Assembly: GCA_028280505.1 (NCBI GenBank)
Contig: JANQLO010000019.1
Location: 1-64,000, forward strand
Length of the DNA stretch: 64,000 bases
From: Chromatiales bacterium
GTDB lineage: Bacteria > Pseudomonadota > Gammaproteobacteria > Chromatiales > Chromatiaceae
Direction: 5' to 3'
Shown in pieces: positions 43,725 to 52,900 of the stretch (the first letter of the stretch is position 1; each line of letters starts with the position of its first letter). The notes under the pieces were generated by a model. That model saw only the letters and a list, made by a program, of their open reading frames with translations. It was not told where the DNA came from and did not search any database. The translations under genes were made by a program, and so were the position numbers.

Positions 43725-45593
43725 TTACTCTTCTTCGGACACGATGTGGTAGCAAGGCGCTTTTTCCATCGTGTATTCGCCAGTCTTCGGATCGCGACGG
43801 GAAACGGTCAGCACGTGCCAATTCTCATCGTCCACCTTCATGGCGTCGCCACGATAGTAGTAGCCCGGCCAACGGGTTTCCTTGCGGAACAGGGTGTGAT
43901 GAAAAACGGCCTCGGAAGCCATAGTACGATGCTTGAGCTCCCAGGCACGCAACAGCTCGTGCACGTTTTCCGCGGCGATCTTCTCGAGATCTTCTTCCAG
44001 GATCTTCATTTTCTTCAGACCGATGTTCAGCAGCTTCTCGTTGGTCATGTAGTTGACCCCCTGCCCGCCGCAATACTCGTCCATCAGCTTCTGAAGACGA
44101 TCCAGACCCTGACGCGGGTTGATGTAATTCGGGTTAACCGTACCGGCGACGATTTCGTTGCGATAGATCTTGTAGTGCTCCATCGGCTTGTAGATCTGGG
44201 CCTTGCGACGGTCGATCTGCTCCTGGGAAACACGAATACCCTCTGCCTTGCCGTCGTCGATGTACTGACATGCCGCTTTAGCCGCCAGACGACCTTCGGT
44301 GAAGGAACCCGAAGAGAAGGCATGCGGCGTACCGCCAACCGCGTCGCCGGCACCGAACAGACCTTCAACGGTGGTCATTCGGTTGTAGCCCCAGAAGTAC
44401 TCGTCCGGCGAGATGTCTTCCGGGCCGGAGCACCATGCGCCACAACCGGTCGCATGGGAGCCCATGACGTACGGCTCGGACAACGTCAGTTCCGGGTTTT
44501 CGTACTTCGGGTTAACGTCGGTTGCCGCCCACAGCACGGCCTGACCCACGGTCATACCCAGGAAGTTGTGCCAACCGATCTCTTCCAGATGGGGATCCTG
44601 GAACGCTTCCATGGTCACCATGTGAATCGGACCGCGTCCGGCATTCACTTCATTGAGCAGCGCATGGTTACGCAGACAGGTCGGGATCGGACGGTGGGTT
44701 CGGTGTGACGCTTCGACGTCCAGATACCGTTTGCCGACCATTTCCTCGAGCGCAGGGAACCAGTTGGACTCGTACTCTTCGCCCAGACCGTTTTGCGTAT
44801 AGGTCTTCAGGTGCAGGAAGTAGGCACCGACCGGACCGTAACCGTCTTTGAAACGAGCCAGTACGATACGGTTTTCCATCTGGGTCATCTTCGCACCGGC
44901 CTCGATCATCAGACCGTAAGCCGAACCGGAAGACCAGGGTGCATACCAGACACGACCCGCACCTTCACCGACCGAACGCGGTTTGAAGATATTGGATGCA
45001 CCGCCGGCACCGCAGATAACGGTCTTGGACTTGAAGACGTGGTAATCGCCCGTACGGACATTGAAGCCGACCGCACCGGCTACGCGGTTCTCTTTGGCAT
45101 CGTCCATCAACAGGTGAGTCACACAGATGCGGTTGTATACCTTGTCCGCGGACTTCTTGGCGGCTTCTGCCACGATAGGCTTGTAGGACTCGCCGTGAAT
45201 CATGATCTGCCAACGACCTTCACGCTGGTAAGCGCCGGTCTTCGGATCACGCATCAGCGGCAGCCCCCACTCTTCGAACTGGTGAACGGCCGAGTCGACG
45301 TGGCGCGCCATGTCGAACAGCAGGTCTTCGCGAACCATACCCATCAGGTCGATACGCGCATAGCGAACGTGATCTTCCGGGTTGTTCTCACCGAAGCGCG
45401 TACCCATGTAGCAGTTGATGGCGTACAGGCCTTGTGCAACGGCACCGGAACGGTCGATGTTGGCCTTTTCGGCGATAACGATCTTCTTATTCTGACCCCA
45501 GTAGCGCGCTTCCCAAGCGGCACCGGTACCACCGAGACCCGCGCCTGCGACGAGGATGTCGATATTGTCTTCTACGATAGTTTTGTAGCCCAT
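43725..45593 (-). CDS. aprA: Adenylylsulfate reductase, alpha subunit
   Basis: AprA, 622 residues, is the FAD-containing catalytic subunit of APS reductase; in sulfur oxidisers it runs in reverse, combining sulfite and AMP to APS. The N-terminal dinucleotide fold (DILVAGAGLGGTGAAWEARYW), the active-site region (ANIDRSGAVAQGLYAINCYMG), the central GAGGASNIFKPRSVGEGAGR, and the C-terminal WELKHRTMASEAVFHHTLFRKETRWPGYYYRGDA are all characteristic. The start overlaps the aprB stop by one base. Length and motifs are normal. Confidence 0.97.
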   Translation of the reverse strand: MGYKTIVEDNIDILVAGAGLGGTGAAWEARYWGQNKKIVIAEKANIDRSGAVAQGLYAINCYMGTRFGENNPEDHVRYARIDLMGMVREDLLFDMARHVDSAVHQFEEWGLPLMRDPKTGAYQREGRWQIMIHGESYKPIVAEAAKKSADKVYNRICVTHLLMDDAKENRVAGAVGFNVRTGDYHVFKSKTVICGAGGASNIFKPRSVGEGAGRVWYAPWSSGSAYGLMIEAGAKMTQMENRIVLARFKDGYGPVGAYFLHLKTYTQNGLGEEYESNWFPALEEMVGKRYLDVEASHRTHRPIPTCLRNHALLNEVNAGRGPIHMVTMEAFQDPHLEEIGWHNFLGMTVGQAVLWAATDVNPKYENPELTLSEPYVMGSHATGCGAWCSGPEDISPDEYFWGYNRMTTVEGLFGAGDAVGGTPHAFSSGSFTEGRLAAKAACQYIDDGKAEGIRVSQEQIDRRKAQIYKPMEHYKIYRNEIVAGTVNPNYINPRQGLDRLQKLMDEYCGGQGVNYMTNEKLLNIGLKKMKILEEDLEKIAAENVHELLRAWELKHRTMASEAVFHHTLFRKETRWPGYYYRGDAMKVDDENWHVLTVSRRDPKTGEYTMEKAPCYHIVSEEE

Positions 45594-46078
45594 TAGTAGC
45601 CCTCCACACCGGCAATCATCTTCAGACCATTAGACTTGAGGGTGTGAATATCACCATCGTCGAGGCGAATGTATTTGGGTTCGTTGAACAGCAACTGGCT
45701 GTTGCGCTGATCCTGACTGGGCGCAGGCGCATCGGCGAGTTGCGGAATATGCTCACCCCAAGGTTTGGTCGTAATAGGTGCCAGCAAATTCAAATCGGTT
45801 TCGCCGTTGCGGGATTTGATCCGCCACGCGATGACACCTTTTTCCTCGTCGCGGATCACCCGCACCGAGTGGCCCAGCGGTGCGAAATCCGCATAACCGC
45901 GAACGTCGATCGCGTGGTGAGGGCAGGCCTTGACACACGAGTAGCATTCCCAACACATGTTGGGTTCGATGTTGTATGCGCGGCGCAACGTCGGATCGAT
46001 GTGCATGATGTCCGAAGGGCAGATATCAACACAGTGTCCACAGCCGTCACAACGCGTCATGTATACGAAAGTTGGCAT
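45593..46078 (-). CDS. aprB: Adenylylsulfate reductase, beta subunit
   Basis: AprB, 161 residues, carries two [4Fe-4S] clusters that pass electrons to or from AprA. The two ferredoxin motifs are CDGCGHCVDICPSD (near the N-terminus, preceded by MPTFVYMTRC) and CWECYSCVKACPHHAI. The remaining part forms the characteristic C-terminal tail that wraps AprA. It lies between aprM and aprA and is translationally coupled to aprA. Confidence 0.96.
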   Translation of the reverse strand: MPTFVYMTRCDGCGHCVDICPSDIMHIDPTLRRAYNIEPNMCWECYSCVKACPHHAIDVRGYADFAPLGHSVRVIRDEEKGVIAWRIKSRNGETDLNLLAPITTKPWGEHIPQLADAPAPSQDQRNSQLLFNEPKYIRLDDGDIHTLKSNGLKMIAGVEGY

Positions 46079-46116
46079 GTTTATCCTCTCTCTGAATATT
46101 GATCAGTTGGAACGGC

Positions 46117-46953
46117 TCAGAAATGGCTGGGCTCTTCGCGCTTGATACCGAGCCCCATGTAGCCGGGTTTGTCGCCCATGTACTTCGGGATATCCGGATA
46201 CCGCGCCTGCACGGCAGGGTCCGACAGGTCATCGAGATCCGGCAGATTCTCTTGCGACCCGTCTGCCCGGGTGAGTTTCTTCTGGTACGCCGCAGCGGGC
46301 TTGAAGAACATGTGGGCGAACTTGGACCACAGCACAGAGCCGAACAACGTGGTACTGGAAAGAATGAACAGGACGAAGAACAACCAACCGAGGCCGCCGC
46401 CCTGCGTGAAGGACCACAGCAGACCAAACGTGGCCGTTGCCAGCAACGAAACTATAAATAGGTCGGCACGGGCCAGCTGGTACCACTTATGGCCCTCGGA
46501 AGACACATCCACGCGGATGAAGAACCAGAACCAGTAGCCACCGAAAGCCAGTGCCAGTGCACCCAGATGCCATAACATCGGCCAGATGCCGGCTGCCGCT
46601 TCGGTCGGGTAGCCAAAGATCAGCACCGCCGTGGAGACAACAAAGATGATGAAGCCGTACATCGTGAAGAGATGAGAGATCCGTCGTTTCGGATTGGCAA
46701 ATTCTGACGACGTCAGCACCTCGCTTGTCAGAGTCTGCATGGCAAGGGAGGCCTTTTCGCCGCTGCTGACCGTACGCTTGGCGTTCTTTGCCGCTTTCTT
46801 TGAATTCTCAAAGAAGTACTTGGCGCTTTGCTTGTGAATCATGTCGAGGACCGTACCCCCGACAACCAACAGAACCATCAGTACAACATAAATCTGCATG
46901 GCCATTGGCGAGATGAATGCGGAAAGCTCGCTGAAGGGGTTGGTTCCAATCAT
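46117..46953 (-). CDS. aprM: AprM, membrane anchor of APS reductase
   Basis: A 278-residue protein with about five or six transmembrane helices that I recognise as AprM, the membrane partner of AprBA in sulfur-oxidising bacteria that lack QmoABC. Examples are VLMVLLVVGGTVLDMIHKQSAKYFF at the N-terminus, a conserved loop with RRISHLFTMYGFIIFVVSTAVLIFGYP, and WPMLWHLGALALAFGGYWFWFF. The His/Trp-rich helices could bind heme b or quinone. It is the first gene of the aprMBA operon, 38 bp upstream of aprB. Confidence 0.9.
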   Translation of the reverse strand: MIGTNPFSELSAFISPMAMQIYVVLMVLLVVGGTVLDMIHKQSAKYFFENSKKAAKNAKRTVSSGEKASLAMQTLTSEVLTSSEFANPKRRISHLFTMYGFIIFVVSTAVLIFGYPTEAAAGIWPMLWHLGALALAFGGYWFWFFIRVDVSSEGHKWYQLARADLFIVSLLATATFGLLWSFTQGGGLGWLFFVLFILSSTTLFGSVLWSKFAHMFFKPAAAYQKKLTRADGSQENLPDLDDLSDPAVQARYPDIPKYMGDKPGYMGLGIKREEPSHF

Positions 46954-47518
46954 CGTATCCTCTCTCCCGGATATTGTTTAATGGACGGATGATAAGGAGT
47001 TGTATTAGCACTCACTAATCAGCAATCTTTGTTGCTCAATTAGCGAGATTAATGCGCGACGTCGGCAACAGGTGAAAGACGCCGGTTCGAGTACCCTATA
47101 ATCCGCTTCTCGGAAAGGTGTCGCCACTCAACAAATGCGGATGATAGCCGCGAATAGCTTATGGATACGACCGTTCGATAGTTATTCGACTACGAATGAT
47201 AATTATTCGCATATATTTTCTCGGGTATCGCCAAAAATAGTTTTTACGGCGCTTGTCCTGGACTCGAATACATATGTAAAGTGCATTCGATTGCCTATTT
47301 CGCGCAAAACCAAAGCAAGCATCTGACTCGCTGATCCCTGTGGGCATGCCCGACCCATCACTTCATGATGCTCTGAATTCACTCGTCAACCCAAACCAAT
47401 CCCTGTTGACCGTCATCAGCGCCAAGGTTCGGGTAGGAACCTTTTCCGCACTGCAACGCGGATCCGCGAATGCCGCCCCGCGCCCGGAAGGTTGGGTCCA
47501 AACCCAAAGACATGCTCG
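46954..47518. other. Promoter region of aprMBA with a Fur-like site
   Basis: About 565 bp without a gene. It includes the aprM promoter and, on the other side, the end of a histidine kinase gene. A 15-bp element TGATAATtATTCGCA at 47197-47211 matches 12 of the 14 specified positions of the 7-1-7 Fur consensus. It is about 245 bp upstream of aprM. I did not find a convincing -35/-10 pair closer to the gene. Confidence 0.45.
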
Positions 47519-49672
47519 TCACGCACAACCGAACCGTACCCTGAACTCCGCCCCCGGCTCACGATTGATCACATCCACCTCGCCCTGCATCGCGTCGGTC
47601 AAACGATGCACCAGCGCCAGACCGATACCGGTACCCACCGTCTCACGCGTCAGTTCATTTTCTGATCGGTAGAACAGGCGGAAGATCTTTTTCAGCTGCT
47701 CGCGCGGTATGCCGGGCCCATGATCGCGCACGATGAACTCGACCCGGTTGTCCTCCGTGGCGCGTGCTTCGATACGGATCCGGCGCTCGTCGGCCTTGGC
47801 GGAAAACTTGATCGCGTTGTCCACCAGATTGATCATGATCTGGGCAAAGGCATCGTCGTCGACGTTCACCCGCTTTGCCGCCGCTACGTCATCGCATGCG
47901 AATTGCAAGACGAAACCCGCCTGCTGCACCTGGGTGCCGACTTTCGATCGCACCATATCCATGAGTTCGCTGACAGCGATCGGATGCGGTGCCACCTTCA
48001 ACTCGTCGCGGCTCATGCGTGCCAGTTGCAGCACATTGGTGATCAAACGCGACAGGCGCTCGCTCTCGTCATGGATGAAACTGTAATAGTCGCCGCGTCG
48101 CGCATCGTCCGCCCAACCCTCGCGCAGCATCTCGCTGTACATACGGATGGACGTCAACGGCGTCTTGAGTTCGTGACTGACCGCGGAGACGAAATCTCGT
48201 TGCTGCTGGTTCAGCTCCAATTGCTTTGCACCCAGACGGTACATCAACAGGACACCGGCGGTTAAAACCAGACCGAGCGCCAGTGCCACCCAAACGACGA
48301 GACGACCGGCACTGCCGGACGGCATACGTGTCACCGAGAAAAGCAATTCCAAACGATCCAGCGGGGACGACAGACGCCCACGGTACAGCAGCGTGCCGGA
48401 CAACTCCGCGCCACTGGACAGGTATCTCGCACCCTGCTCGCCGCCCAGCGCCGACAATATCTCTTCGTCGAAAACGATGCCCAGGCGGCTCATGCCGGCC
48501 AGTACGGTGGTACGGAACACCGACTCGATCAAATCGTGCAACAACACCGAGCGCTCGATGACCGCACCCTGTATGAAGCGTTGCCCGTTGCGCCACACCT
48601 TGCGATACAGCACGAAGTAGTCGTCGCCGATCAGGCCGAACTCGAACGGATCGACCTCGCTTTCGAACATGCGAACCCATGCCTGTGAACGGCCTTCGGC
48701 AGGCGCCCGCAGTTCCGGTTCGGCGGGCACATCGGCTACCGCACCCTCCTGTTTCGCAGCACCATACTCAATACGCTCCTTGAAACGTGGCAGCGGGCTG
48801 CGCGTATCTGTCTTCTTGTCCGCAAAGGCGCGATCGAGCCTGAGCTCCTCGACCCGACCGATATTGCGCGACGCCTGTTGCTCCTTCGATTTACGCAGCC
48901 GTGGCTCGGCCTCGCTGAGACGATCGAACGCCGCCTGCGCAAGCTTTTGTTCCTTCGCCGCGATCGGTGCCGATGCCTGCTGCGCATCCGAACCGACATC
49001 CGGTCGACTCGTAAAACCCGATAGGCCGCCCCGCGCGCGATCCATCACAGATGCGCCGGCAAGCGCATTCGGCGCGGCAGGCGTCGGCCGCGCTCGATCG
49101 GCCGCGACGTCTTTCTCGGTGACGACGGTCACCTCTTCATCGGCATCATCCAAGGCCGGTGCGATCACCGGCGATGCCAGCGCCGGCTGTTGCTGGCTGA
49201 GGATCTGCAGCAATTGCTCGCGTACGGCCCTGCGTTGACTCAGTTCCTCATCGGATACCCCGTACGCCAATGCCGATACCGCCGGATCATCAGGCAACAG
49301 CGGCGTCGTGAAGCGTCCGTTTGCATCGACCTGGAAATAGCCCACCAAGCCCGGGATATCGCTGTCCGCCGGCAGGACCGCCAAGGGCGATCGACGCTCG
49401 TAGTTGGCGGTCGGCGTGCCTTCGAGTACCAGAAACCGATAATCGGTGAATGCCCGTCGTTCTTCCTTGACGACCATCTCGCGCAGGCGTTGGTCGACGC
49501 GGCCAAGCAGTTCCTCGGCCAACACCTGGTAACGGTGAAAGTTCTCCCATTGCAGTCGGCTATGGGCCTGCCAGGCGAGTATGACGCTGGGGATCGTGAG
49601 CGCGATAAAGAACAGACCGAGCAGCCAACGCAGCCGCCGCTTGCTGGATTGCAGGTCCCGTGGGTACGCCAT
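47519..49672 (-). CDS. Sensor histidine kinase with large periplasmic domain
   Basis: A 717-residue membrane kinase. Transmembrane segments at about 20-37 and 458-478 enclose a 420-residue periplasmic region that includes a low-complexity, charged stretch (about 165-325). The cytoplasmic part has HisKA with SHELKTPLTSIRMYSEML (His500), then the ATPase domain: N-box NLVDNAIKFS, G1 DHGPGIP and GTGIGLALVH. It would sense an envelope signal, and phosphorylates the regulator encoded directly upstream (TGA of the regulator and the ATG here are one base apart). The target may be the divergent PspA-like operon. Confidence 0.9.
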   Translation of the reverse strand: MAYPRDLQSSKRRLRWLLGLFFIALTIPSVILAWQAHSRLQWENFHRYQVLAEELLGRVDQRLREMVVKEERRAFTDYRFLVLEGTPTANYERRSPLAVLPADSDIPGLVGYFQVDANGRFTTPLLPDDPAVSALAYGVSDEELSQRRAVREQLLQILSQQQPALASPVIAPALDDADEEVTVVTEKDVAADRARPTPAAPNALAGASVMDRARGGLSGFTSRPDVGSDAQQASAPIAAKEQKLAQAAFDRLSEAEPRLRKSKEQQASRNIGRVEELRLDRAFADKKTDTRSPLPRFKERIEYGAAKQEGAVADVPAEPELRAPAEGRSQAWVRMFESEVDPFEFGLIGDDYFVLYRKVWRNGQRFIQGAVIERSVLLHDLIESVFRTTVLAGMSRLGIVFDEEILSALGGEQGARYLSSGAELSGTLLYRGRLSSPLDRLELLFSVTRMPSGSAGRLVVWVALALGLVLTAGVLLMYRLGAKQLELNQQQRDFVSAVSHELKTPLTSIRMYSEMLREGWADDARRGDYYSFIHDESERLSRLITNVLQLARMSRDELKVAPHPIAVSELMDMVRSKVGTQVQQAGFVLQFACDDVAAAKRVNVDDDAFAQIMINLVDNAIKFSAKADERRIRIEARATEDNRVEFIVRDHGPGIPREQLKKIFRLFYRSENELTRETVGTGIGLALVHRLTDAMQGEVDVINREPGAEFRVRFGCA

Positions 49673-49673
49673 G

Positions 49674-50375
49674 TCAATCCACGGCCAGGCGGTACCCGGC
49701 ACCACGCACCGTCAACAAATGCTTGGGCGACTTGGGCTCACGCTCGATCTTGCGCCGCAACTTGGCAATATGGATGTCGACCGTGCGGGTTTCGATATCG
49801 AGTTCACGCGCATAGCCCCAGACACTGCTCAACAGTTCCTCGCGCGAAACCGGTCGTTCCCGGTTCGCATACAGATAGGCCACAACCTCCATCTCGCGGC
49901 GGGTAAAACTCAATGCCTCGCCATCGCGTTGCCCGGACAGATTCGGTATATCCAGCACGAGCCCATCACGCAGTTCGATGTGATTGTCTTGTGGCACACC
50001 GGGTCGCACCCGTCGCAACACGGCCTGTACGCGCAACACGAGTTGGGTGACCGAGAAGGGCTTGGCGACATAATCGTCGGCACCGAGCGACAGGCCGTGA
50101 ACGATGTCTTCGTCTTCGGTCTTGGCGGTAAGCATGATGATCGCCTGATCCGGACGTTGTTCGCGGATGCGTTGGCAGATCTCGAAACCGTCCATGCCCG
50201 GCAGCATGACATCGAGCAGAATCAGATCGAAACCACCGGACAGGGCCATACGCAGCCCCTCGGGCCCCTCCCCCGCACAGGTCGCGTCGAAGCCATGGTA
50301 GGTAAAGACGTCGATCAGACCGGTGCTGATGGTCACCTCGTCCTCGACGATCAGAATGCACGCCTTGTCGTTCAT
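49674..50375 (-). CDS. OmpR-family response regulator
   Basis: A 233-residue regulator with a receiver domain (acidic pair ILIVEDE, phospho-acceptor Asp in LILLDVMLPGMDGFE, Lys in YVAKPFS) and a C-terminal winged helix (LSFTRREMEVVAYLYANRERPVSREELL, TRTVDIHIAKLRRKIE). It pairs with the kinase that follows. It should bind tandem direct repeats, and a candidate pair lies in the divergent promoter region. Confidence 0.95.
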   Translation of the reverse strand: MNDKACILIVEDEVTISTGLIDVFTYHGFDATCAGEGPEGLRMALSGGFDLILLDVMLPGMDGFEICQRIREQRPDQAIIMLTAKTEDEDIVHGLSLGADDYVAKPFSVTQLVLRVQAVLRRVRPGVPQDNHIELRDGLVLDIPNLSGQRDGEALSFTRREMEVVAYLYANRERPVSREELLSSVWGYARELDIETRTVDIHIAKLRRKIEREPKSPKHLLTVRGAGYRLAVD

Positions 50376-50437
50376 ACCCTCGCTTTGTCTCCGTCCGTTT
50401 CACCTGGCAAGCCTATCAGTTGTCCATGCGGCGGACA

Positions 50438-50454
50438 TGTAAAGCCTTTGTAAA
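50438..50454 (+). promoter_or_regulatory. Direct-repeat operator candidate for the OmpR-type regulator
   Basis: TGTAAA occurs at 50438-50443 and 50449-50454, an 11-bp period, the spacing expected for an OmpR-family dimer. It lies in the 180-bp gap between the regulator gene and the PspA-like gene, so both transcription units could be controlled. Confidence 0.5.
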
Positions 50455-50555
50455 CAAAGCCCGTGGATTTTTACCAAACCGTGCCTACGCGCCTCGCAAA
50501 CCCGTCCCTAGACTGACATCAAACAAACCGACAACCCGTAACGGAGGTCGCCACG

Positions 50556-51104
50556 ATGGCACTGATCAGACGAATGGCGCGATTGTTTCGCGCCGACTTT
50601 CACGCGGTACTCGATCGCGTCGAGGAACCGGATATTTTACTGCGCCAGGCGATCCGCGAGATGGAAGACGAACTGGCACGCGACGAGCAATGCTGCGCGC
50701 GATACGAAACCGAACGCGAACAGCTGACGAAAAAGGAAACCGCGTTTCAAGACACGCTGGCATCGCTGCGCGACGAACTCGACGTGTGCTTTGTCGCCGA
50801 CAAGGAAGATCTCGCACGGTCGCTGATCAGGCGTCGGCTCGAAACCGAGCGCGCTCTGCAACTGCTCGGTCAACGCCGCGACAGGCTCGAAACCCGGATA
50901 ACGCAACTCAGGCGGCGACTCGCCGACAACCGCATTCATTACGAAAGCATGCGGCAGAAGGCCGAGTTGTTCGACGAGCAAAAAGAACCGCCCCGATCTT
51001 CCAACGACTGGCCCGGCAACTGGCCCGGTCCCGATGTTCGTGTCCGAGACGAAGACGTCGAGGTCGCGCTGCTCAAGGAACGTCAACGGAGGGCGACACC
51101 GTGA
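50556..51104 (+). CDS. PspA/IM30-like protein
   Basis: A 182-residue, almost entirely helical, highly charged protein of the PspA/IM30 (ESCRT-III-like) family: start MALIRRMARLFRADFHAVLDRVEEPDILLRQAIREMEDEL, then long heptad-rich helices (ERALQLLGQRRDRLETRITQLRRRLADN). The protein is shorter than classical PspA (about 220 residues) and has a Pro/Trp-rich loop near residue 150. PspA-like proteins bind and stabilise stressed membranes. It is the first of three genes, translationally coupled to the next (GTGA overlap). Confidence 0.78.
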   Translation: MALIRRMARLFRADFHAVLDRVEEPDILLRQAIREMEDELARDEQCCARYETEREQLTKKETAFQDTLASLRDELDVCFVADKEDLARSLIRRRLETERALQLLGQRRDRLETRITQLRRRLADNRIHYESMRQKAELFDEQKEPPRSSNDWPGNWPGPDVRVRDEDVEVALLKERQRRATP

Positions 51105-51670
51105 AAAGACCCCGCTTCTCCGAGGGCGTTGCCGTTGCATTGGTCGCCGCATTGCTCGGCAGCATGATGTTAACGGTACTGCCTGCGATCGCGGGCTCGG
51201 ACGTAACGCTGCGCCTGCCGATTGCGGTTCTGGGCCTGGGTTATGTGCTGTACCTGCTCATACGCAGCCGCGAATCCACCGGCCGGGTCGTGACACTGAC
51301 CGTCTGGTTACTGCTGTCCGGCATTGCCTGGTTCGCCGTCGCCGACCCACTCGTCTACCTGGCATTCCATCTCGGCCTGATCTGGCTGGTACGTGCGCTC
51401 TACCACCAACCGGGTCCGTTGGCCGCGTTGCTCGATCTGGGGCTCAACCTGTTGGCATCGATCGCAGGTGTCTGGGCCTTCGTGCATGCCGACAGTGTGT
51501 TCCTCGGCATCTGGTCCTTCTTCCTCGTGCAGGCGTTGTTCGTCGTCATCCCGGCGGCCGATGGCCGGCAGGTGCGGATCGACGGCGATGCACCGACGCA
51601 ACCCGACCGCTTTCAGCGGGCTCACCGTAGCGCCGAGGCCGCGCTGCGCAAGCTGTCGGCTCTCAACTAA
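51101..51670 (+). CDS. Integral membrane protein of the PspA-VWA module
   Basis: A 189-residue protein with about six hydrophobic helices (VAVALVAALLGSMMLTVLPAIAG, LPIAVLGLGYVLYLLI, LTVWLLLSGIAWFAV, LVYLAFHLGLIWLVRALY and two more), followed by a short basic tail. The GTG at 51101 shares bases with the PspA-like stop and has GGAGG upstream. No family recognised. The arrangement PspA-membrane protein-VWA suggests a membrane-stress complex. Confidence 0.72.
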   Translation: MKRPRFSEGVAVALVAALLGSMMLTVLPAIAGSDVTLRLPIAVLGLGYVLYLLIRSRESTGRVVTLTVWLLLSGIAWFAVADPLVYLAFHLGLIWLVRALYHQPGPLAALLDLGLNLLASIAGVWAFVHADSVFLGIWSFFLVQALFVVIPAADGRQVRIDGDAPTQPDRFQRAHRSAEAALRKLSALN

Positions 51671-51688
51671 CAAACGGAGGAATCTAAC

Positions 51689-52900
51689 GTGAAAACCAAA
51701 GTCTTCGGCATTATCTTGTTTGCACTCACCGCGGCGGCGATCGTATTGATACCGCTGCGCCATGGCCCTGGTGCAACCCAGCAGCCGGTGGTCGTCCAAC
51801 CCACGACGCTTCAACCTGCCATGCGTACCGACGCGGCCAGGATCGAGGTCGTCTTCGTACTGGATACAACCGGCAGCATGAGCGGGCTGATCGAGGCGGC
51901 GAAGGAAAAAATCTGGTCGATCGCCACATCGCTGGCGCAGGCCGAGTCGTCACCCGAGATCCGCATGGGCCTGGTGGCTTTCCGCGACCGTGGCGACGCC
52001 TACGTCACCCGGGTCACCGGCCTGTCGTCCGATCTGGATTCGATCTACGCGACCCTGATGGACTATCAGGCCGCTGGCGGCGGGGACACACCGGAGAGTG
52101 TCAACCAGGCGCTGCACGATGCCGTACACAAGATCGGCTGGAGCGACAATCAAGACACCTACCAGGCGGTATTCCTGGTCGGTGACGCACCGCCGCACAT
52201 GGACTACCGGGACGAGCCACGCTACCCGCAGATCGTTGCCGAGGCCAAGCAACACGGCATCGTCATCAATACGATTCAGGCCGGTGCCGCCGATGCAACC
52301 CGCCGCGAATGGCAGAAGATCACCGCGCTCGGTGCCGGCGACTACTTCCAGGTCGACCAATCCGGTAACGCCGTCGCGATCGCGACACCCTATGACGAGA
52401 AGCTGGCAACGCTGTCCGAGCAACTCGATGCCACGCGGCTTTACTACGGCGACGCCGAGACCCGCGCCGAGAAAGAGGGCAAGCTCGCCGCGACACGCAA
52501 GCTGCATTCCGCCGCGTCGGTCGAATCGCGCGCCCGGCGGGCGACGTTCAACGCGTCGGACAGCGGCAAGGCCAACCTGATCGGCGAAGACGAACTGATC
52601 GAGGACGTCGCCAGCGGCCGGGTCGAATTGGATCGCATCGAGACCGAGCACCTACCCGCCGAGATACAGGCCATGGCGCCCGCCGCGGCCAAGGCGCTGA
52701 TTGCCGAGAAGGCCGAGCGGCGGCGAAGACTTCAAGCCGAGATCGGTCGCCTGTCGCAGCAACGCAGCGACTACCTGAAGCAGAAGGTCGAGGAAAGCGG
52801 TGGCGCCGAGGCCTCGCTGGATGATCGCATCTACGGCGCCGTACGCGAGCAGGCAGCGGCCAAGGGCTTCAAATACGACACGGACGCACCCGCGTACTAG
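51689..52900 (+). CDS. VWA-domain protein, membrane-anchored or exported
   Basis: A 403-residue protein with an N-terminal signal or anchor (about residues 5-22) and a von Willebrand factor A domain (about 52-240). The MIDAS motif is intact (DTTGSMSG, then the TPES loop and the GDAPPH segment), so it likely binds a divalent metal and a partner. The C-terminal 150 residues form a charged, coiled-coil-like region (RARRATFNASDSGK, AEKAERRRRLQAEIGRLSQQRSDYL). GTG start at 51689 with GGAGG upstream. It closes the PspA-like operon. Partner and substrate unknown. Confidence 0.82.
   Translation: MKTKVFGIILFALTAAAIVLIPLRHGPGATQQPVVVQPTTLQPAMRTDAARIEVVFVLDTTGSMSGLIEAAKEKIWSIATSLAQAESSPEIRMGLVAFRDRGDAYVTRVTGLSSDLDSIYATLMDYQAAGGGDTPESVNQALHDAVHKIGWSDNQDTYQAVFLVGDAPPHMDYRDEPRYPQIVAEAKQHGIVINTIQAGAADATRREWQKITALGAGDYFQVDQSGNAVAIATPYDEKLATLSEQLDATRLYYGDAETRAEKEGKLAATRKLHSAASVESRARRATFNASDSGKANLIGEDELIEDVASGRVELDRIETEHLPAEIQAMAPAAAKALIAEKAERRRRLQAEIGRLSQQRSDYLKQKVEESGGAEASLDDRIYGAVREQAAAKGFKYDTDAPAY

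Noticed and set aside
50420-51100. Long plus-strand frame overlapping the PspA-like gene
   Set aside because: It is the upstream shadow of the GTG-started membrane protein. It is Arg-rich, overlaps a gene with clear PspA homology, and has no ribosome site.
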